A stretch of DNA of 64,000 nt from an uncultured Bacteroides sp. (GCA_900766005.1 CAAFTU010000040.1:1-64000); one strand, 5' to 3'. Counted from the stretch's first letter, positions 51,329 to 60,443 are shown. The notes: a model not told the origin generated them from the letters alone. A program made the numbers and translations.

Positions 51329-52138
51329 TCATTCCTCGCTTTCTTCCTCGCCCGGTTCTGTATCCTCTAACATCTGCTGATAGATATCTGATTTAAGCTG
51401 CGCGTATCCGTTGGCTATCGCATTATCAAAATCAATTATAACCAGTGCGGACCTCTCCATCAGCTCTTGCACGTCTTTAGATGCGTGTGCATAATACTCA
51501 GCTATCTTGCCGTAATCAAACACAATGTGCCTGCTTGCAGCAACACGCAGAAACGCTTTAACATCGTCAGGAACGTCAGATACATTGATCTCTGCAACAA
51601 TAGCGTTATACTTGTCATCATCGTACAACTCTGCTATCAAAGGCGGCTGCTCGCTCTTAGGAGTATATACGGGAGCTTCAATCTTCTTCGTATATTCAAC
51701 TTGATTGCTGCTACCCTCCTTTACTTCCTCTTCGCTGCTCCCGAAATCTATATCAGACAAACCCCAATCCAGCAGCTTTGCCGTATCGAAGTTCATCAGC
51801 TTTTCAACATCCCACTTTCCGTTATTTACGTTTGCTCTGATAATAATCTCCTGCTCCCTTTCTTCCGACAGCCCAGTAAGCAGCACCGAAGGCACTTCTT
51901 TCAGTCCGAGCTGCCTGCTGGCTTCCAGCCGTTGGTTGCCGTCTATTACCACCAGTTCGCCCGTTCTGTCAGACAAAACAATCGGATGCGCTTCAAAATA
52001 ATCAGCATTATTCTGTATTGATTCTTTGAGCCGTTCCATGTCCTCTTTCGTTATCGTTCTCGGATTTCCCGGAAGAGGTTTGATGCTCTCTATCTTTCTG
52101 TATGTTATATCTTTCTTTTTCATGACTTTATAATACAT
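51329..52138 (-). CDS. ParB/Srx-domain protein
   Basis: 269 residues. The ParB-type CTPase/nuclease-like domain covers about residues 10-110, with IKPLPGNPRTITKEDMERLK and VVIDGNQRLEASRQLG (ParB box). The C-terminal half is acidic and unrelated to chromosome-partition ParB. In phages these proteins often accompany DNA methylases or base-modifying enzymes. It ends 2 bases before the glycosyltransferase start, so they are likely co-translated. Confidence 0.85.
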   Translation of the reverse strand: MYYKVMKKKDITYRKIESIKPLPGNPRTITKEDMERLKESIQNNADYFEAHPIVLSDRTGELVVIDGNQRLEASRQLGLKEVPSVLLTGLSEEREQEIIIRANVNNGKWDVEKLMNFDTAKLLDWGLSDIDFGSSEEEVKEGSSNQVEYTKKIEAPVYTPKSEQPPLIAELYDDDKYNAIVAEINVSDVPDDVKAFLRVAASRHIVFDYGKIAEYYAHASKDVQELMERSALVIIDFDNAIANGYAQLKSDIYQQMLEDTEPGEEESEE

Positions 52139-52215
52139 AAAGATACCGAATAATCCTCACATAGACTACCCGGTATCGTTTTTGTTGCTGACATCATTTG
52201 TCAGTGATTGTTTTA

Positions 52216-52488
52216 CTATCCAATGAATGCGAGTTTTAAAACATCATACGTTTTATCTATAACCGCAAACCTTAACGCTGTGCCCTCTTCCGCGATATCT
52301 CTTATTGCCAGGACATCATAAGTCGTTCCAGATTGCGACATAAATGCTGCTTCTTCGATTCGCCCTACTATCTTATCATCATCCTCGCTGATGAATAGGT
52401 TATCAAGCGAATTTAGTATGTGCTTGTTTAAGAACTCTTCCCCCAATACAGAGGCTATTTTGCTTTGATTTCTAAGTGCGTATCTCAT
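52216..52488 (-). CDS. Small phage protein of unknown function
   Basis: 90 residues, compact, mixed alpha/beta, with LNKHILNSLDNLFISEDDDK and a C-terminal VIDKTYDVLKLAFIG. It overlaps the upstream gene by ATGA. Not recognised. Confidence 0.6.
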   Translation of the reverse strand: MRYALRNQSKIASVLGEEFLNKHILNSLDNLFISEDDDKIVGRIEEAAFMSQSGTTYDVLAIRDIAEEGTALRFAVIDKTYDVLKLAFIG

Positions 52489-53000
52489 TTCCTCTTTGAT
52501 TTGATCTCTCGAATCTTATTGTACATCCTTTCTTCCGCTGCTTTGACGGCGGCTTCTTTGGCTGCCAGTTTGGACTTTGCCTTGATCAGTGTTTCATCTG
52601 TCTCTGCATTGAAAAACATATTGTTAGCGCACTGGTAGCTAATATATTTAGCTATTAACCTATTTACTTTCGAAACTTGCGCTTTTGCGGATGCAAGTTT
52701 ACGTAAGTCCTCATTGAGCTGATAACTCGTCCCAAACCGTTTATCATAGAAGCTGAGTGTCGTGGTCAGTTGATCTTTCGGGAATCGGCATCTGAACCTT
52801 GCTTCCCTCCATCTGATTACCCATTCCCGCTTAAAATACAACTCCCTGGGCAGGTCATATCGGTACAGCAGGGTACGGTTGCCCTGCTTGTCGTATCGGT
52901 AGATAGACACCAGCACCCATGTAACCACCTTCAGTTCCTTTTCCGCTTTAGCCAAATCCTTAGCCTTCTGAAATAGGTCGCTAACATTCTCCTGTGCCAT
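52485..53000 (-). CDS. Phage protein of unknown function with basic C-terminus
   Basis: 171 residues from the ATG at 53000 (MAQENVSDLFQKAKDLAKAE). The middle is rich in Arg and aromatic residues (YKRE-type KREWVIRWREARFRCRFP); the C-terminus is a lysine-rich helix ending KSKRK. Nucleic-acid binding is plausible. The start overlaps the upstream gene. Confidence 0.6.
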   Translation of the reverse strand: MAQENVSDLFQKAKDLAKAEKELKVVTWVLVSIYRYDKQGNRTLLYRYDLPRELYFKREWVIRWREARFRCRFPKDQLTTTLSFYDKRFGTSYQLNEDLRKLASAKAQVSKVNRLIAKYISYQCANNMFFNAETDETLIKAKSKLAAKEAAVKAAEERMYNKIREIKSKRK

Positions 53001-53223
53001 CGTCAAACACTTCTACAAAATGTACGCATTTCCCATCGCTTCTTCCAAAATCTTCACAAGGGCCAATTGCAATATTAATATTTGATACTAAGAAATTATC
53101 ACACATTTCTTGCATATAACAGTCCTTGCATGCAGATTTAAAATCGTTTTCATCTTCTACCACTTTCAGTTTCTTCAAACCGAACTGAAAGGTTTCTCCT
53201 ACGGCAAATTCTTTCTTTTTCAT
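52981..53223 (-). CDS. Small cysteine-rich phage protein
   Basis: 80 residues with five cysteines, including CKDCYMQEMCDNF and a later GPCEDFG; this may bind a metal. The start at 53223 is the ATG after an 8-bp hairpin (about 53243-53266). Not recognised. Confidence 0.55.
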   Translation of the reverse strand: MKKKEFAVGETFQFGLKKLKVVEDENDFKSACKDCYMQEMCDNFLVSNINIAIGPCEDFGRSDGKCVHFVEVFDDGTGEC

Positions 53224-53272
53224 ATTTATTGTTTGTTTTAATCTCTCCCTACCGAAGCAGGGAGAGAGGTTA

Positions 53273-53332
53273 TTATCTCAGCAGCCAGAATATGACAGCT
53301 AAGAATAGGTAGTATAGTTTTGTTTTACTCAT
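53273..53332 (-). CDS. 19-residue membrane micro-protein candidate
   Basis: The ATG at 53332 overlaps the stop of the upstream gene as ATGA, giving MSKTKLYYLFLAVIFWLLR: two basic residues then a single hydrophobic helix. Coupling and composition suggest a real small membrane peptide, but such a short frame may be chance. Confidence 0.35.
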   Translation of the reverse strand: MSKTKLYYLFLAVIFWLLR

Positions 53333-53970
53333 CTCTTTTTCAATTCCAATTTTGCTCTCCAACCAACTTCAAATCCAAACTTCAAGTATTCTGCCCACAA
53401 CTCCAAGAACTGCTTGCCGAAATACAAAGCTTTTTCCCTTGTTTCTTGGCACAAGCGGAACCCATAGCCCGCATTCGCAGCCGAGGAACGATGACCCGTG
53501 CCCAGATAACCGAAGCCCGCAAGCGCACCAGTATTCGCAGCCGCAGACAACATGCCCCCACGTTCATCTTCATTCATGTTTTCAATCTCTTGTTGGGTAT
53601 ATAGTGCAAAAACTGGGTAATAAAACAATTTTGAGCCGGATGCATCCGGCTCCGGCATCCAATCTTTTCCCCACAGCGCACGGCTGATGGTTTCGAGCTT
53701 CATAAGTGCAATGATGTGAGGTTCCACCTCATACTCTACACCATACAGATTCATGATTGGGTTCGGCTCATTGAATATTGGTTCTACACCCAACGCCTCA
53801 CACGCATCTTCATAAGTTTTGATGGTGGTGTAATCATCGAGGTTGGGTTTCGGTTTGTCAATGAAATTACTTTCGTCACCAAAGAGAGCTATTAAAGCCT
53901 CTCTTGTTTCAGCAGAAGCGTTCTGATATACTTCTGCTACTTTCTCTTTATTGATTGTTAATTCGTTCAT
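53329..53970 (-). CDS. Phage protein with Gly/Ala-rich lectin-like C-terminal motif
   Basis: 213 residues. The N-terminal half is helical (VAEVYQNASAETREALIALF); the C-terminal half carries SAAANTGALAGFGYLGTGHR and AANAGYGFRLC, a motif reminiscent of C-type-lectin/FISUMP-like domain ends. Similar proteins are common on Bacteroides mobile elements, function unknown. It has no similarity to the DGR template here. Confidence 0.6.
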   Translation of the reverse strand: MNELTINKEKVAEVYQNASAETREALIALFGDESNFIDKPKPNLDDYTTIKTYEDACEALGVEPIFNEPNPIMNLYGVEYEVEPHIIALMKLETISRALWGKDWMPEPDASGSKLFYYPVFALYTQQEIENMNEDERGGMLSAAANTGALAGFGYLGTGHRSSAANAGYGFRLCQETREKALYFGKQFLELWAEYLKFGFEVGWRAKLELKKR

Positions 53971-53971
53971 A

Positions 53972-54169
53972 TTATTTCCCTTCTTTTATTTCACTTAAAC
54001 GCTCCATTCTTTTTCTAAATTCAAGCAGCAGAGATTCTTTGTTCGTTTCAATAAGCTTAGGAGGATTGATTTCTATTCCGTAATCTTCAAACAACTGACG
54101 CTCTAACTGTTTTATTTCTTCTTCATTGATTTGTCCTTGAAGCAATGAAACTATAAGTTTATTATCCAC
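53972..54169 (-). CDS. Small phage protein
   Basis: 65 residues, charged and helical (GQINEEEIKQLERQLFEDYG). It ends 2 bases before the next gene in transcription order. Not recognised. Confidence 0.55.
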   Translation of the reverse strand: MDNKLIVSLLQGQINEEEIKQLERQLFEDYGIEINPPKLIETNKESLLLEFRKRMERLSEIKEGK

Positions 54170-54184
54170 GATTATCCCTCCTGA

Positions 54185-54658
54185 TTAAAGATAATACACA
54201 ACCGCTTTATTTTCAGCCGCTATTCTTAGTATCTCCATGTACGTCTTATACATGTGAAGTATTGGACCTTTCAAGCAACTCTCTGCTTCATTTAATAGAA
54301 CAAGAAAGTCTTTATAGAGCTTTTCTGCAACCGCATAGTCAAAGCAGCCTTCATTATCGGCAAAATTTATAAACTCAATGAAAGGAGCGTTGATGTATTT
54401 TTCTACATTCTCCCATACACATTCAATAGAAACTCCTAATGCAATTTGACAAACCATTCTTCTTAATTCGCCATAAGTACTGCAAGGCCAATGAAAGCGT
54501 GGAGCTTCTATTTCTTCGCATTCATAGTAGCCTTCATCGAACTTAGATAGGTGCTCGATAGGTGAAAAATCTAACGTGTAGATATGGAGTGCATCTTCAT
54601 TGTTTGCATCGGTTTTTTGAATAGGCTTCAGAACTTTAATAACTAATCCCATACTCAT
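54185..54658 (-). CDS. Phage protein of unknown function
   Basis: 157 residues from the ATG at 54658, which overlaps the upstream stop as ATGA and leads into MSMGLVIKVLKPIQKT. Acidic, probably globular. Not recognised. Confidence 0.6.
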   Translation of the reverse strand: MSMGLVIKVLKPIQKTDANNEDALHIYTLDFSPIEHLSKFDEGYYECEEIEAPRFHWPCSTYGELRRMVCQIALGVSIECVWENVEKYINAPFIEFINFADNEGCFDYAVAEKLYKDFLVLLNEAESCLKGPILHMYKTYMEILRIAAENKAVVYYL

Positions 54659-55419
54659 TCCTCCCAATTATCAGTTGTACATAAAAGATGTTTCGTCTGG
54701 TCGTTGTAGGGGATACAGTACCTAAAAGAACTTCCAATACAAACGAATGGATATGATGTCTCTTTGCGTCTATCATAAAAATTAAATAGAGCGCATCTCC
54801 ATCGACTTTTACAATCATCTCTCACCAACACCTTTTGAAACGGCTCGAACTCACACTCTTGCTTTTCCTCAATCCCAAAGAAGCGTTTGAGATATTCTTT
54901 GGCTCGTGGGTCGGTAGATGCTTTCAGAGCAACAATGAGCTGTTGTTTTTGTTCTTCGTTTGCATAGCCTTTTATATCCTCTCTATACCCAAAATAATTT
55001 TCTTCTCTATCAGGAAAATATAATTTTTCTGATTCTACACTTAATGCTACAAAAAACTTAGTCTTACAACAATCGGTGCATTCTTCAAACCTATTAAATA
55101 TAACTACAACTTCTGGCAATACTACCAAAATATCCCCTTCTTTGTACTGCGTCCATTCGGGAACTTGGAGCATGAGGTCTTTATCATTTTCCATATAATC
55201 ATTTATTCTCCCATCTAAAAATCTTGTTCCGTAACCTTGGTATCCATGGTCTCTTTCGTAAACAACGAGAATATGTTTATCGTCCCCACTCCTTAAATCC
55301 CAGAACGCAACTCTTGCGTCTTTACCATCACGTGTCACTACCTTACCCAACTCTTCGCCAGCCTGAATCCGTTTTGCCCGCTCAACATCGAACGGTATTG
55401 TTATCATCTTTGTTCCCAT
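54655..55419 (-). CDS. Phage protein of unknown function
   Basis: About 254 residues from the ATG at 55419 (MGTKMITIPFDVERAKRIQA); the longer reading needs a GTG. It contains a CTDCC-type cysteine group near residue 118 (EECTDCCKTKF) and a C-terminal beta-rich domain with PFQKVLVRDDCKSRWRCALF. The C-terminal part recurs in Bacteroides phage and mobile-element proteins. Function unknown. Confidence 0.65.
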   Translation of the reverse strand: MGTKMITIPFDVERAKRIQAGEELGKVVTRDGKDARVAFWDLRSGDDKHILVVYERDHGYQGYGTRFLDGRINDYMENDKDLMLQVPEWTQYKEGDILVVLPEVVVIFNRFEECTDCCKTKFFVALSVESEKLYFPDREENYFGYREDIKGYANEEQKQQLIVALKASTDPRAKEYLKRFFGIEEKQECEFEPFQKVLVRDDCKSRWRCALFNFYDRRKETSYPFVCIGSSFRYCIPYNDQTKHLLCTTDNWEE

Positions 55420-55424
55420 ATCAC

Positions 55425-55571
55425 TTAATTTAAGCCGCCCCACACAGCGGCGTTATACAAATTATTAACGTACATCTCATATTCCCATTCTTCGCTCAGG
55501 AACTCAACCTTATCAGCTTCAGCCATGCAGCGTTCAATAAGGTCTACATCTATTGTTTTTTCATCGTCCAT
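55425..55571 (-). CDS. Small acidic phage protein
   Basis: 48 residues, start ATG at 55571 (MDDEKTIDVDLIERCMAEAD), ending 6 bases before the next start. Acidic and helical. It is well spaced between the fusion methyltransferase gene and the following gene, which supports a real gene. Confidence 0.5.
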   Translation of the reverse strand: MDDEKTIDVDLIERCMAEADKVEFLSEEWEYEMYVNNLYNAAVWGGLN

Positions 55572-55618
55572 ATTCCTAAAAATTAGGTGCGCTACTGCTG
55601 TGGCGCACCGGGTTAATA

Positions 55619-58135
55619 TTATACTGCAAACATCAAATCAAACAAGGTTGGTGAACATACCTCTTGCTCGGCTTCCTGCAAATAGCTCAGTCCGTCCCTC
55701 CAATAGTCGTAGTTAAGTTCAGTAGACAAACCTCTGCGGCCTAACTTGACTGCGCAATACAGGACTGTCTGGATACCTCCGAATGGGTCAAATACAATTT
55801 CATCTTTGTTAGAGTATCGTTCGATAAGCCTTTCAACGATATCCAGCTGCAGCGGGCAAATATGATTCTGTCTTTTCTTCTGCGACTGCTTTGTATTCAG
55901 CGTTCGCATACGTGTGACATCATCCCATACCCACGGCTTTTTGCTGACGGGATCCACGGCCATGAACGTCTTTGGGAGTTTGTTCATCTCTTCCAGTTCC
56001 TCGGCAAACTTGACGTGCTGCTCGTAGTTGTATATATGCTCCTTAGAAAAGTTTCTGAACACATTCCGTATCTTGTCTATTCCCATGCCCCTGACATCAT
56101 CATAAGACAGCAGCGTATTCCCTGAGCTTTTCCAGCTAGCGTGTGCATCAATCTGCCAGCGTGCCAACGAATACTCTTTCTTATCTTTCGTTACAGGAAG
56201 GTCGGCGTATGCTCTTGATGTGTCAGTAGGCAGCTTGCGGAACAGCAGAACATATTCCGGGCACCCGATACCCATCTTAGAACCATCTTTGCACATCTCA
56301 GTGTATCCAAGTCGGTACGTCTGATTGTTTTCACGAACTACATCCGTATCTACTGTTATGCGCCCCATATATCTGAATCCATGCCGCATGTAGTGAAACA
56401 CTGTCATTTCGCTGAACGGGTCAATAGTAGGCATACCGTCACCAGTAGCGTTACCAAACAGCACCCGGTCTTTTACATGTATGCAGGCCAGCCGTCCGGG
56501 CTTAAGGATACGCATCAGCTCCGGCGTAAGATAATCCATCTGTTCAAAGAACTTATCATTATCTTCGTTGTGGCCGAAGTCATTGTACGTAGGAGTATAT
56601 TCGTAGTGGTTGCTGAATGGAATAGATGTTACAATCAAGTCCACCGAATTATCTTCCATCTTCTGACACTCTAATACATTGTCATTGTTGATAGCTTTCC
56701 ACCTTGCGCCGCTTCTCTCTTCCCGTTGGGCAAACATCCAGCGCATCATCTTTTCTTCCGCTTTCAGCCCGAAAAGACCATTCTCTTTCACTATCTCGGT
56801 CATCTTTGCAACCATATCGTTGTGCTGCTTCCACTTTTGCATGAAGCTCTTGTATATCTCCCCTTCGCTCTCAGCATACACGAGAAACAAATCAACCGGA
56901 TGCTTTTGCATGAATCTGTAAATACGTGCAATCGCTTGGAACTTGTCATTAAAGCGATAGTCAATAAACATGATTGCTTTGTGACAATGGTACTGGAAGT
57001 TCAAACCTTCGCCAAGCATTTCCGGCTTCGCGGCCAAATACTTCAAATTCCCGTCCTTGAAATCTGCAATAACCTTATCTGCTTCATCATCGTCCTGGGA
57101 GCCGTAAACTGCCTTGCAGCCTGGTATAGCCTTACAAAGTTCCTCCCGTTCCTTTTCAAGGTCGTGCCACAGCAGGAAATGATCATCTTTATTTTCTGGT
57201 CTGTTGATAATCTCAACTACCTTTGCAATCTTTTCCATCATGTTGTCGCGCCTTTCTTTAGCTGCATCAGCTAAGCCGAGAGCAGCTTCACGGAACATCT
57301 TCACCTGCCCGTCTCTATCAGTTCCGGCTGTTGAGTTATCCACCTTCACGACCTCTTCATGTACCCTCAGCTCCGGCAACTGGTATCCATCATCAGGATA
57401 TCCGAGGTCGGACGGCTTCGTCAAAAACAGCGACCACGTAGATACCCACAACCAGAACTCTTTTTCTTTGTGCGGATAGAGCGTAAGGTTATTCGCTTTC
57501 GTTGAATCACGCTGAAAGAATCTCGTTAAAGCCTGCCCGGTATCCATGATACCCAGATACCCGGCATAGTGAATCAGCTCTTTGTATCGGTTTGGTGAAG
57601 GAGTAGCAGTGGCCACAAACCGATAAGGCACGTTGGCAAACAAAGGCAGGAACTCTTGATAGGTCTTTGTTCCGAACCCCCTCAGCACGCTGGCTTCATC
57701 CAGTGAAGTAACGGTGAAATAGGAAGGTTCGATTCTTACACCGCTCTCTCCATCCCTTACACGCTCATAGTTCGTGATCATGATGTCAGTTGGAGAGTTT
57801 TCTACGTCCTGCATAGTCTTGACGTATGTCACATCAATACCGAGATGCTGTTTCCCCTGCGTTAAAAACTCAACTATTACACGCTTCGGGCAAACAATCA
57901 ATCCTTTGCCGCCCTTATGTTTCAGCACCAGCCGGATGATTTCAAGCTGTGTTACCGTCTTTTGCATACCGAACGAGCTAAAGATAGCCCGGCACCCCCC
58001 AGCAATTGCCCACTTTACCGTATCTTTCACGTGAGGATAAAGCGAAGGTGTAATTTCTTCTTTTGATATTTCAAATCCGTACTGGCTGCTAATTGCCATC
58101 TTATTTTTCAAAAAGTCTGTATATTTAGTTTTCAT
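55619..58135 (-). CDS. Helicase-DNA methyltransferase fusion protein
   Basis: 838 residues. The N-terminal half resembles SF2/SNF2 helicases: a nucleotide loop FSSFGMQKT near residue 52, the DEAD-like box SLDEAS, ATATPSPNRYKE, and a second RecA-like lobe around FLLWHDLEKE. The C-terminal part has a beta-class amino-methyltransferase layout, with motif IV LIVTSIPFSNHYEYTP near residue 500 and motif I VFDPFGGIQTVL near residue 795. Motif IV lacks the usual first Pro (TSIPF instead of TSPPY). It overlaps pcfJ by ATGA. It may protect phage DNA or modify it during replication. Confidence 0.85.
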   Translation of the reverse strand: MKTKYTDFLKNKMAISSQYGFEISKEEITPSLYPHVKDTVKWAIAGGCRAIFSSFGMQKTVTQLEIIRLVLKHKGGKGLIVCPKRVIVEFLTQGKQHLGIDVTYVKTMQDVENSPTDIMITNYERVRDGESGVRIEPSYFTVTSLDEASVLRGFGTKTYQEFLPLFANVPYRFVATATPSPNRYKELIHYAGYLGIMDTGQALTRFFQRDSTKANNLTLYPHKEKEFWLWVSTWSLFLTKPSDLGYPDDGYQLPELRVHEEVVKVDNSTAGTDRDGQVKMFREAALGLADAAKERRDNMMEKIAKVVEIINRPENKDDHFLLWHDLEKEREELCKAIPGCKAVYGSQDDDEADKVIADFKDGNLKYLAAKPEMLGEGLNFQYHCHKAIMFIDYRFNDKFQAIARIYRFMQKHPVDLFLVYAESEGEIYKSFMQKWKQHNDMVAKMTEIVKENGLFGLKAEEKMMRWMFAQREERSGARWKAINNDNVLECQKMEDNSVDLIVTSIPFSNHYEYTPTYNDFGHNEDNDKFFEQMDYLTPELMRILKPGRLACIHVKDRVLFGNATGDGMPTIDPFSEMTVFHYMRHGFRYMGRITVDTDVVRENNQTYRLGYTEMCKDGSKMGIGCPEYVLLFRKLPTDTSRAYADLPVTKDKKEYSLARWQIDAHASWKSSGNTLLSYDDVRGMGIDKIRNVFRNFSKEHIYNYEQHVKFAEELEEMNKLPKTFMAVDPVSKKPWVWDDVTRMRTLNTKQSQKKRQNHICPLQLDIVERLIERYSNKDEIVFDPFGGIQTVLYCAVKLGRRGLSTELNYDYWRDGLSYLQEAEQEVCSPTLFDLMFAV

Positions 58136-59460
58136 GCTACCTGCTTAATTAAATTCATATTATCGTTTACAAGTTGGATTATCTTGTCATGGTACTGAGT
58201 GTTACTGTTGCACACACCTCTACTCTGCAATACTTGATAAGTCTTTAATGATACTTCTATCGTCTCAACCCTATTTCCAGCTCTGTCTTTTGCTGACAAG
58301 ATAAGGCTGCTATCCTTGTCGTAGTAACCGCAGGCGAATACGCAATGGTGCATCGCATTTCCTTCCGCTTCCATCTCGGCCACTGACTGTATAACCGTGA
58401 TTACTATATCCTCATTGCCGAAGCAGATACCGAAATACTTTCCTTTCTTGCTTGCGTAGCTACTTTCCAGTTCCGCCATCCTCTTAGCTTCCCTTTCCTT
58501 GTTTTCACGTTCTACCTTTGCTCTCCTTTTCGCAACAGCTTTATCGTGAGCAGTGCGCAGATCAGCAGGACAAACATAATATGCGTTGTGCGTATCCTTG
58601 CCTAAAAAGTCTAAGCAGTTAAGGTAATCATACCACAACGGCACATCTTTAATCGCATAGCCGTTTTTATTGCATATCTTGACAGCATGCAGATAAGGCA
58701 CACTTTTACTCCCGCTGCGAAGCAAATAAGATAATACACCATATTGCTTCGTCTTAACAAGGAACTCAAACTGAGGATTGTGCAACGCTTTAAGCAGATC
58801 AACGACGGAACATCTCAGTTTTAGCAGTTCTTTGCTCCAGCCGTTTCGCTTGTATATTGGGTTTACAGATGCTCGCGGATAGATGGTATAGTAAGTCAAA
58901 TCGAACATATCATCAAACGAATAATACCCGTTTGCACTTGCATTGTGCTTCTTGATATCATAGCTTCCGTCTGTATCTTGCAGCCATCTCGTACCGTAGA
59001 TGCTTCTCGTGTATTGCTTCCCGGTGATATACTCCTTTCCGCTTGCGCTTATCCAGCACTGAAACCGCTCGTGGAAATATACCTCTACATCTCCACCTCG
59101 GTATATCGTACGCTCTCCATCGAAGCACCGTACTACTGTCCACTCTTTGACTGTCTGCACGATTGCGTATTGCAGTTCGTCACAATAAAAGTTTTTAAGC
59201 GACCTGCTGTTTTTCAGTTCGATGGCCTTACCGCAATGCGGGCACACATAGCCGTTGACAGCATCACTCAATTTAATTCCTTTCTTTTGCTTTTGATGCA
59301 CCTTTCCGCAGTTCGTACACCAAATTTCGCCTTTCCTATAAAGCCCCAGCTCGGACGATGGGAACTGTTTAACTCCATATCTGCGTTGGGCTTCCGTGAG
59401 AGGTGGCAACTTAGCAGCCATCTCGCACAATTGCTTTTCTATTTTAGTCCGTGGTTTCAT
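58132..59460 (-). CDS. PcfJ-like protein
   Basis: 442 residues. An N-terminal zinc ribbon (WCTNCGK ... VCPHCGK, about residues 48-82) precedes a PcfJ-type region with MHHCVFACGYYDKDSSLIL near residue 375. PcfJ and PcfK were named from an enterococcal conjugative plasmid and recur side by side in mobile elements; PcfJ's activity is unknown. It lies 2 bases after the pcfK-like gene. Confidence 0.85.
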   Translation of the reverse strand: MKPRTKIEKQLCEMAAKLPPLTEAQRRYGVKQFPSSELGLYRKGEIWCTNCGKVHQKQKKGIKLSDAVNGYVCPHCGKAIELKNSRSLKNFYCDELQYAIVQTVKEWTVVRCFDGERTIYRGGDVEVYFHERFQCWISASGKEYITGKQYTRSIYGTRWLQDTDGSYDIKKHNASANGYYSFDDMFDLTYYTIYPRASVNPIYKRNGWSKELLKLRCSVVDLLKALHNPQFEFLVKTKQYGVLSYLLRSGSKSVPYLHAVKICNKNGYAIKDVPLWYDYLNCLDFLGKDTHNAYYVCPADLRTAHDKAVAKRRAKVERENKEREAKRMAELESSYASKKGKYFGICFGNEDIVITVIQSVAEMEAEGNAMHHCVFACGYYDKDSSLILSAKDRAGNRVETIEVSLKTYQVLQSRGVCNSNTQYHDKIIQLVNDNMNLIKQVA

Positions 59461-59462
59461 AG

Positions 59463-59873
59463 TCAGAAAAAACTTAATTGCGCTGGATCATCTTGTTTCT
59501 TTCGCTTCCGGCCGGATACGGGAGTAGCTGGTGCCGGAGCAGGTGCATCAGGAATCTGGAATACCGTTTCAAGCCTTACCTTTTCGGCGCGGTTTGCAAT
59601 CGCATCGTCAGAGCTGGCCACGTTTACACCTTCCATTTCATCGCTTATCTGTATATCATCTTCGTCATAGTAATGCACAGCAAGCCCGTACACTTCTTCG
59701 TCAGTCATACATACTACACGGGAGTTTTTTTCATTCTTCTTTCTCACTTCCGAAACGATGAACGAACAGCACTCTTGTAGGTTTTTATTCTCCTTTGCGA
59801 ACTTGGCAGCAAATAAAGTATCATTTGCCGCCTTTTCTTGCAGATATTTTTCAATCGTCTTTTCGAAACTCAT
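59463..59873 (-). CDS. PcfK-like protein
   Basis: 136 residues. The N-terminal domain reads FEKTIEKYLQEKAANDTLFA, LQECCSFIVSEVRKKN and MTDEEVYGLAVHYYDED, the PcfK signature. A proline- and alanine-rich linker and the ending AQLSFF follow; SFF-type ends resemble clamp-binding tails. PcfK relatives include the Cas9 inhibitor AcrIIA9, so anti-CRISPR activity is possible but unproven here. Confidence 0.85.
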   Translation of the reverse strand: MSFEKTIEKYLQEKAANDTLFAAKFAKENKNLQECCSFIVSEVRKKNEKNSRVVCMTDEEVYGLAVHYYDEDDIQISDEMEGVNVASSDDAIANRAEKVRLETVFQIPDAPAPAPATPVSGRKRKKQDDPAQLSFF

Positions 59874-60100
59874 AGCCGCACCCCCATCTTATCACGTTTA
59901 TACGCTTCCGCATATTCTTTATTCAACTTATCTTTAGTAACATAGATTACTGTTGTGCTCGTAATTCTAAGCGGGAACAGGTTTTTTTCTTTCTGCAACT
60001 GCCGTTGTATGATTGTGTCAAACACTTCTGTTCTTTTTGTTAAATCATCCTTCCTCTTAACATTCTCTGGCAGCGGTTTATGACTGTTATTTCTTGCCAT
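59870..60100 (-). CDS. Small basic phage protein
   Basis: 76 residues, basic, with NVKRKDDLTKRTEVFDTIIQ and a C-terminal AYKRDKMGVRL. It overlaps both neighbours by a few bases. Not recognised. Confidence 0.6.
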   Translation of the reverse strand: MARNNSHKPLPENVKRKDDLTKRTEVFDTIIQRQLQKEKNLFPLRITSTTVIYVTKDKLNKEYAEAYKRDKMGVRL

Positions 60101-60443
60101 CTTCTACCTCCTTTCTCGGCTGCCAGTCTGCCGGAAGTTTTGCCCAGTCTCGGAAAATTTTGTCTACCTCTTCCATGTCCGTAAACATGTACATCTTTGC
60201 TTTCTCAGTTTCCACCATCGAAGCAAATTCGCTAAAATATCTGTCCGCAGCTTTCACGAAGTTGTTGTGTAGCTGTTTCAAACTTCCGAGCATCAACCCG
60301 TAATCCTGCATCAAGTCTGATGCTTCCTCAACGAATGCGTTGGCTTCGCAGTTGAGGATATGAGCTGCTGACAACAGCTGATTCATCCGGTCAATAGCTC
60401 CTTCTTTTTTTGCCGTTTCAATTAAATTCTTCCGTGGCAACAT
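60087..60443 (-). CDS. Helical phage protein of unknown function
   Basis: 118 residues, almost entirely helical (MNQLLSAAHILNCEANAFVE, MLGSLKQLHNNFVKAADRYF). It overlaps the next gene by 14 bases. Not recognised. Confidence 0.6.
   Translation of the reverse strand: MLPRKNLIETAKKEGAIDRMNQLLSAAHILNCEANAFVEEASDLMQDYGLMLGSLKQLHNNFVKAADRYFSEFASMVETEKAKMYMFTDMEEVDKIFRDWAKLPADWQPRKEVEDGKK

Noticed and set aside
53329..53970. A second DGR target
   Set aside because: The protein ends in a lectin-like GYGFRLC motif, but its DNA has no match to the template repeat, and no second template was seen.
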